Origin: Firmicutes bacterium CAG:238
Lineage (GTDB): Bacteria > Bacillota > Clostridia > Peptostreptococcales > Anaerovoracaceae
Reading direction: 5' to 3'
Assembly: GCA_000435615.1 (NCBI GenBank)
Contig: FR881970.1
Coordinates: 3,334 to 50,028, forward strand
DNA length: 46,695 nt
A program made the translations under genes and the position numbers. The notes under the pieces are model-generated. The model did not search any database, was not told the DNA's origin, and was given only the letters and a program-made list of their open reading frames with translations. Positions 42,467 through 46,695 of the stretch are shown here, in pieces (position 1 is the stretch's first letter; every line of letters starts with the position of its first letter).

Positions 42467-43405
42467 ATGGCTGAATACATTGTAAACGGGTATGCGTATC
42501 CGTCAATTTCAAAGGAGACTTTAGAATGGTGGCTGCCCAGACTTTCGTGGGTGGCTGCTTTCAGTTATGGGTTTACAGAGGACGGGAACTTGATTAATCT
42601 CGAGGATGCAAATCTGATAATACCCGCAACCGAGGCAGGGGTAAGACCAATGATGGTTTTGACGCCTTTGGATGCGGATGGAAATTTTAACGACAACATA
42701 GCAATTCGCGTCTTTGAAAATCCGGACGCACAGCAAAACCTCATAGATAATATTGAAGCAAATATCAAAAACAAAAATATGGGCGGTGTTGATTTTGATT
42801 TTGAATATCTCGCGGCCGATTATGCGGATGACTATGTGGAACTTGTAGGCCGCACAAGAGGAAGACTTCGCCCTCAGGGTTATTTGACAACGGTCGCACT
42901 TGCACCGAAGGTCAGCACGGATCAGCCCGGGTTATTGTATCAGGGACACGATTATGCGGGCATGGGGCAGGCCGCCGACTACTGCCTGCTCATGACATAC
43001 GAATGGGGTTATACCTACGGACCCCCGCTTCCTGTATCGCCGATTAACAGCGTACGCAGAGTGCTTGATTACGGGGTTACGCAAATTCCACCGGAAAAAA
43101 TCCTCATGGGAATGAGTAATTACGGGTACGACTGGAGGCTTCCGTTCGTGCAAGGCGAGTCTAAGGCGGAAAAACTCACAAACTATCAGGCACTCGCCCG
43201 GGCGGAATATTACGGTGTGGATGTTCAATACGATGAAGAGGCGCAGGCACCGTTTTTTACCTATACGTCCCCGGACGGAAGCGAACACATCGTATGGTTC
43301 GAAGATGAAAGAAGCTGGCGGGCAAGACTTGCTTTGGTTGAGGAATACGGCCTTGCCGGTATAAGCATTTGGAACATTATGCATATCTTTTACGGTGGGA
43401 TTTGA
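42467..43405 (+). CDS. GH18-family glycosidase without signal peptide
   Basis: 312 residues of glycoside hydrolase 18 catalytic domain, closest in style to SleL/YaaH spore cortex N-acetylglucosaminidases. The catalytic stretch GGVDFDFEYL (about residues 105-114) carries the D-x-D-x-E acids; the first Asp of the usual DGxDxDxE is replaced by Gly. MTYEWGYTYGPPLPVSP and the C-terminal GISIWNIM are typical of the family. There is no LysM domain, and no signal peptide, so it may be loaded onto spores from the mother cell or act in the cytoplasm. GGGAGG precedes the ATG. Confidence 0.82.
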   Translation: MAEYIVNGYAYPSISKETLEWWLPRLSWVAAFSYGFTEDGNLINLEDANLIIPATEAGVRPMMVLTPLDADGNFNDNIAIRVFENPDAQQNLIDNIEANIKNKNMGGVDFDFEYLAADYADDYVELVGRTRGRLRPQGYLTTVALAPKVSTDQPGLLYQGHDYAGMGQAADYCLLMTYEWGYTYGPPLPVSPINSVRRVLDYGVTQIPPEKILMGMSNYGYDWRLPFVQGESKAEKLTNYQALARAEYYGVDVQYDEEAQAPFFTYTSPDGSEHIVWFEDERSWRARLALVEEYGLAGISIWNIMHIFYGGI

Positions 43406-43406
43406 C

Positions 43407-43435
43407 TTTACAAAGCCGCTAAATGAGGGTAGAAT
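43407..43435 (+). promoter_or_regulatory. Promoter of the AI-2E-type permease gene
   Basis: TTTACA (43407-43412), 17-bp spacer, TAGAAT (43430-43435), at the end of the GH18 gene. Confidence 0.6.
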
Positions 43436-43464
43436 AGTAAAAAATGAGATTACAGAGGATAATT

Positions 43465-44604
43465 ATGGACAACAAACCGGAGAATAAATTTAAAGAGAAC
43501 ATTATTTTAGTTGTATTGGGAGTGACCCTGCTTGTTGCGCTATTGAACATAAAGACGGTAGCAAGTGCGGCAGGGACGCTGATAGGGTTGGTTATGCCGC
43601 TGATTGCAGGGGGAATAATAGCATTTATATTGAATGTGCCGATGAATTTTTTCGAGCGCAAGATCGACTGGCTGGATGACAAATATTACTGCAAGCCGCT
43701 GAGACGCGCCAAAACCGCGGTAAGCCTGATTGTGACGCTCATCCTTTTCGTCCTTTGTGCCACTTTTATCGGAAACGTTATTTTCCCGAATCTGGTTGAC
43801 TCGGGAAAAAAGATTGCCGAAATCGTCAAGGACAATTATCAGTCCTGGATTGCGATTGCGGAGGGTTACGGATTCGACATGAGCTATATCAGTAGCTGGA
43901 TGGATAAGCTGGACTGGGACAGCATGCTTACAAGCCTTAAAGAACACAGCGGGGAAATCCTTTCTACTGCAGGACAGGCGGCAAACAGCGTATTTGGCAT
44001 GGTTGCAAACATCCTGTTTGGATTGATTTTTGCGATTTACATTCTGCTCAACAAGAAAAAACTAGGCAAGCAGGCAAAACAGCTCGCCTATGCTTATTTG
44101 AAGAAGCCTTGGGCAGATGAAGCATGCGATATCGCGAGCCTTTCCTATAAGACATTCTCGAACTTCTTGTCGGGGCAATGCCTTGAAGCGGTTATTTTGG
44201 GCATGATGTTCTTTGTAACGCTTTTCGTTGGAGGGTTCCCTTACGCCGGCACGATTTCAGTCGTTATCGGATGCATGTCGCTGATTCCGTTTGTGGGAGC
44301 GTTTATCGGGCTTGTTTTCGGGGCTCTTCTGCTTGCGGTTGTGAACATCAAGCAGGCGTTTTGGTTCATTGTCATCTTCTTCATTATACAGCAGATTGAA
44401 GGACACATCGTATATCCGAAAGTAGTGGGAAGCTCTGTGGGACTTCCGGCACTGTGGACACTGCTTGCGGTTGTTGTGGGCGGTAAGGTGTCCGGCGTGT
44501 TCGGAATCATCCTGTTCATACCGCTGTTTTCTGTTATATATGCACTCGTCAGACGGAGCGTGTACAGCAGACTCAGAAGGAAGGGAATCACCATATCGGA
44601 GTGA
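43465..44604 (+). CDS. AI-2E family transporter
   Basis: 379 residues with about eight membrane helices, two at the N-terminus and the rest after a ~100-residue soluble region. The region YAGTISVVIGCMSLIPFVGAFIG then QQIEGHIVYPKVVGSSVGLPALWTL is the family's core block. The protein ends in a short basic tail (RRSVYSRLRRKGITISE). Members range from putative autoinducer-2 exporters to sodium/proton antiporters, so function is not fixed. The ATG at 43465 follows AGAGGA. Confidence 0.85.
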   Translation: MDNKPENKFKENIILVVLGVTLLVALLNIKTVASAAGTLIGLVMPLIAGGIIAFILNVPMNFFERKIDWLDDKYYCKPLRRAKTAVSLIVTLILFVLCATFIGNVIFPNLVDSGKKIAEIVKDNYQSWIAIAEGYGFDMSYISSWMDKLDWDSMLTSLKEHSGEILSTAGQAANSVFGMVANILFGLIFAIYILLNKKKLGKQAKQLAYAYLKKPWADEACDIASLSYKTFSNFLSGQCLEAVILGMMFFVTLFVGGFPYAGTISVVIGCMSLIPFVGAFIGLVFGALLLAVVNIKQAFWFIVIFFIIQQIEGHIVYPKVVGSSVGLPALWTLLAVVVGGKVSGVFGIILFIPLFSVIYALVRRSVYSRLRRKGITISE

Positions 44605-44674
44605 TACCGGATGGCTTTGTGAAACTCCTTGGTGCATTTTCTGCTATTTTGCCGGCATTTTGCGAATCTTTTCG

Positions 44675-44703
44675 TTGCAATTGTGCAGAAGATGTTGTAT
44701 AAT
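44675..44703 (+). promoter_or_regulatory. tRNA-Leu promoter
   Basis: TTGCAA (44675-44680), 17-bp spacer, TATAAT (44698-44703), ~50 bp before the tRNA. Confidence 0.8.
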
Positions 44704-44754
44704 ATTGAATGTTCGATAGGCGGAAATGCTTGACGCTTTCTGAACATCCGATTC

Positions 44755-44840
44755 GCGGTCGTGGCGGAATTGGCAGACGCGCAAGACTAAGGATCTTGTG
44801 TCCCACAGACATGCAGGTTCGACCCCTGTCGACCGCACCA
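44755..44840 (+). tRNA. tRNA-Leu, anticodon AAG
   Basis: 86 bases with CCA encoded. Acceptor stem GCGGTCG/CGACCGC, D-arm GGCGGAATTGGCAGACG, anticodon loop CTAAGGA with anticodon AAG between AAGA/TCTT stems, a variable arm TGTCCCACAGACA as expected for leucine, and TGCAGGTTCGACCCCTGT T-arm. The A34 base would normally become inosine. Confidence 0.93.
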
Positions 44841-44848
44841 TTCATAAG

Positions 44849-44881
44849 AGAGCATTCCTTCAGGGGGTGCTTTTGTTGTTT
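44849..44881 (+). terminator. Intrinsic terminator after tRNA-Leu
   Basis: AGCATTCC (44851-44858), loop TTCAG, GGGGTGCT (44864-44871), then TTTTGTTGTTTT. Confidence 0.85.
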
Positions 44882-44896
44882 TAAGGGGGATCTCAT

Positions 44897-46303
44897 ATGA
44901 AAACAGGTTATTTGATTATTGGAGCGGGGCCTGCGGGAATTTTCACCGCTTTGGAGCTGATTAAGAACGGACGCCGTGGAGAAGAAATCACAATCGTGGA
45001 AAAAGGTGCGGCGATAGAAAAGCGCTCATGCCCTAAGACGCATACGGGTAATTGCGTGGGATGCAAGAACTGCAGCATCACCACAGGCTTTTCAGGCGCG
45101 GGGGCTTTTTCCGACGGAAAACTCTCACTTTCACCGGATGTTGGTGGAGACCTTCCTGAGCTGATTGGCTATGATTTTGCGAAGGAACTGATTGACTATG
45201 CAGACAGCATCTATCTTGAATTCGGAGCCGATACCAGAATCGAAGGAATTGAATTCCCGGAAGAGATTAAGAAAATCAGAAAGCGCGCCATCAAAGCCGG
45301 GCTGAAGCTTGTGGACTGTCCAATCAGACATTTGGGAACAGAAAAAGCGCAGGAAATTTATTATAAAATTGAGCAGTATCTTCTCGGTGAGGGTGTTAAG
45401 ATGCACTTTAACAGCGAATGTCGGGATTTGCTGATTGAAGACGGTGTCTGCACAGGTGCGATTGTCGAAATCAAAGGAAAAGAAGAAAGAATTGAAGCAG
45501 GCAGGACCATCGTCTGCACCGGACGCAGAGGTGCACTTTGGCTTGAGACGCTTTGCGAAAAATACAACATTCTGCATAAACCGGGAACCGTTGACATCGG
45601 CGTGCGTGTAGAAGTCAGAAACGAAATCATGGAGGAAGTAAACAAGTACCTCTATGAATCAAAGCTCATCGGCTATCCGCAGCCGTTCCGCAATAAGGTA
45701 AGAACCTTCTGCCAGAATCCTGGAGGCTTCGTAAGTCAGGAAAACTACGACGAAAACCTTGCGGTAGTCAACGGACATTCCTATAAAGAATTGAAGTCGG
45801 AGAACACGAACCTTGCAATTCTCTGTTCGCACAACTTCACGCATCCGTTCAATCAGCCGATTGAGTATGCGAAGAAAATTGGAGAGATTACGAATATGCT
45901 AGGCGCAGGCAAAATCATGGTTCAGCGCTATGGAGATATTTTGAGTGGAAAGCGTACATGGCAGCAGGAACTGGAACATTCAAATGTGAGACCGACGCTG
46001 AAGGACGCGGTCGCGGGTGACATCACATCCGCAATGCCGTACCGCGCGATGATTTCGATTATCAATTTCATCAAGAGCATGGACATCGTGGTGCCGGGAT
46101 TTGCCAGTGACGAAACGCTTCTGTACTCACCAGAGCTGAAGTTCTACAGCAATAAAATTGACATGGACGCAAACCTTGATACCAGCGTAAAAAACCTCCA
46201 CTGCCTTGGAGATTCCACAGGCTGGACCCGTGGTCTGATGATGGCATCCGTCATGGGCGTTTTGATGGGAAGAAAGCTGAGCAAGGCTGAAGGAAATCTA
46301 TAA
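44897..46303 (+). CDS. FAD-dependent dehydrogenase (COG2509-like)
   Basis: 468 residues. The N-terminal Rossmann motif IIGAGPAGIFTALELI binds FAD. A Cys-rich block CPKTHTGNCVGCKNC then TGFSGAGAFSDGKLSLS is typical of the COG2509 group of NAD(P)/FAD-dependent oxidoreductases. TIVCTGRRGALWLE and LHCLGDSTGWTRGLMMASVMG carry the C-terminal FAD elements. The physiological substrate of the family is not established. The gene follows the tRNA terminator with AAGGGGG before the ATG, and a terminator closes it. Confidence 0.85.
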   Translation: MKTGYLIIGAGPAGIFTALELIKNGRRGEEITIVEKGAAIEKRSCPKTHTGNCVGCKNCSITTGFSGAGAFSDGKLSLSPDVGGDLPELIGYDFAKELIDYADSIYLEFGADTRIEGIEFPEEIKKIRKRAIKAGLKLVDCPIRHLGTEKAQEIYYKIEQYLLGEGVKMHFNSECRDLLIEDGVCTGAIVEIKGKEERIEAGRTIVCTGRRGALWLETLCEKYNILHKPGTVDIGVRVEVRNEIMEEVNKYLYESKLIGYPQPFRNKVRTFCQNPGGFVSQENYDENLAVVNGHSYKELKSENTNLAILCSHNFTHPFNQPIEYAKKIGEITNMLGAGKIMVQRYGDILSGKRTWQQELEHSNVRPTLKDAVAGDITSAMPYRAMISIINFIKSMDIVVPGFASDETLLYSPELKFYSNKIDMDANLDTSVKNLHCLGDSTGWTRGLMMASVMGVLMGRKLSKAEGNL

Positions 46304-46315
46304 AGAATTGATTTG

Positions 46316-46344
46316 AAGAATCGCTGAAATGCGGTTCTTTTTTT
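46316..46344 (+). terminator. Intrinsic terminator after the FAD dehydrogenase
   Basis: AAGAATCGC (46316-46324), loop TGAAAT, GCGGTTCTT (46331-46339), T-run to 46344. Confidence 0.85.
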
Positions 46345-46403
46345 GTACCGTTATGCACGGTGTATAACAAAGACTCCGCCCGAAATGTTAAAATTAGCAC
46401 ATA

Positions 46404-46445
46404 CTGACATAATATCTCAATTCTATTGAGCGTCAATATTGTCAG
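46404..46445 (+). promoter_or_regulatory. Nested dyad ahead of the small secreted peptide gene
   Basis: CTGACATAATAT (46404-46415) faces AATATTGTCAG (46435-46445), enclosing a perfect CTCAAT-TCT-ATTGAG. TTGACAATAT recurs at the window end (46683-46693). It could be an operator or a leader hairpin. No clear -10/-35 pair was found nearby. Confidence 0.5.
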
Positions 46446-46469
46446 ATAGACCGGAAAGGAGAAAGAAGA

Positions 46470-46595
46470 ATGAAGAAAAAAATTTTTGCGCTTGCACTCT
46501 GCATGGTGCTTGCCATGATGCCAAGCATGGGGTTTGCAGCAACGCCGGTTTCACCGGAACAGCTTGGGCAGAGTGACTGGAATCAGAAAGGCTGA
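46470..46595 (+). CDS. 41-residue secreted peptide of unknown function
   Basis: Begins MKKKIFALALCMVLAMMPSM and GFAA, a complete signal peptide, then only about 17 mature residues (TPVSPEQLGQSDWNQKG). A GAAAGGAG site precedes the ATG. A strong terminator begins right after the stop, so this looks like a complete small gene and not the start of a longer one. It is not clearly similar to any peptide family I know. A signal peptide with a short hydrophilic tail would suit a secreted signal or a processed pheromone, but a decayed surface-protein gene is possible. Confidence 0.6.
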   Translation: MKKKIFALALCMVLAMMPSMGFAATPVSPEQLGQSDWNQKG

Positions 46596-46596
46596 C

Positions 46597-46640
46597 GGTA
46601 ATCCGCTAGGCAGGACCTAGCGGATTATCCTTGTTTTTTT
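46597..46640 (+). terminator. Intrinsic terminator after the small peptide gene
   Basis: A ~14-bp stem (46597-46610 with 46616-46630, one bulge), loop CAGGA, then TTGTTTTTTT. Confidence 0.9.
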
Positions 46641-46695
46641 GCTACGGGCTTCCGAAACATCTGAGCAAATGTAAAAACATGTATTGACAATATCT

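Noticed and set aside
1..46695. CRISPR arrays, rRNA genes or phage modules.
   Set aside because: No regularly spaced repeats, rRNA signature or phage structural genes were found on either strand.

Overview
The window reads as chromosomal DNA of an anaerobic, Gram-positive Clostridia-type bacterium (Bacillota). The evidence is butyrate kinase, an ECF folate S component behind a THF riboswitch, NupOPQ/BMP nucleoside uptake, many strong AGGAGG ribosome binding sites, canonical TTGACA/TATAAT promoters and cobalamin riboswitches that feed intrinsic terminators. The style of the secreted proteins hints at the Eubacteriales Family XIII/Anaerovoracaceae area, but that is only a guess. No rRNA operon, CRISPR array, insertion sequence or phage module was seen. 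One serine recombinase and a broken HipA-type toxin locus mark the accessory part.

Layout. 1-6.6 kb: end of a cation antiporter, butyrate kinase, a CmpB-like membrane protein, a phosphohexomutase, THF-riboswitch-controlled folT, trxB and a convergent CatB/Vat-like acetyltransferase. 6.7-7.6 kb: a small serine recombinase followed by two 28-bp repeats that flank a promoter. 7.6-23.1 kb: the most unusual region. It holds two paralogous operons, each starting with cobalamin riboswitch(es) and an intrinsic terminator, then a small secreted protein, an intercistronic hairpin, and a giant secreted multidomain protein with a transcobalamin-like (DUF4430-type) domain and a shared ~250-residue C-terminal module. 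An AAA-ATPase/PD-(D/E)XK gene sits between them. 23.1-25.5 kb: hipA broken by a 22-bp tandem duplication, hipB, and an autoregulated XRE regulator with a small membrane protein. 25.5-31.1 kb (minus strand): a seven-gene operon with cobT, cobU, cobS, a CobU-like paralogue, a cobC-like phosphatase, a TIM-barrel protein and an M20 peptidase. 31.3-40.7 kb: purine uptake and salvage (xpt, BMP lipoprotein, nupOPQ, NCS2 permease, a phosphoribosyltransferase), plus an EamA transporter and an HD protein. 40.6-46.7 kb: LysO-like exporter, GT51 transglycosylase, GH18 protein, AI-2E-type permease, tRNA-Leu, an FAD-dependent dehydrogenase and a tiny secreted peptide.

How it may fit together. The two riboswitch operons probably display or release corrinoid-binding proteins when B12 is scarce. 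The nearby cobTUS/cobC genes would attach a lower ligand to salvaged cobinamide. No BtuFCD or ECF corrinoid transporter lies in the window, so the import step would be encoded elsewhere. I propose this region as an extracellular corrinoid-capture and salvage island of a Gram-positive bacterium. The riboswitch calls and the gene architecture are read directly from sequence; corrinoid binding by the secreted proteins is inference.
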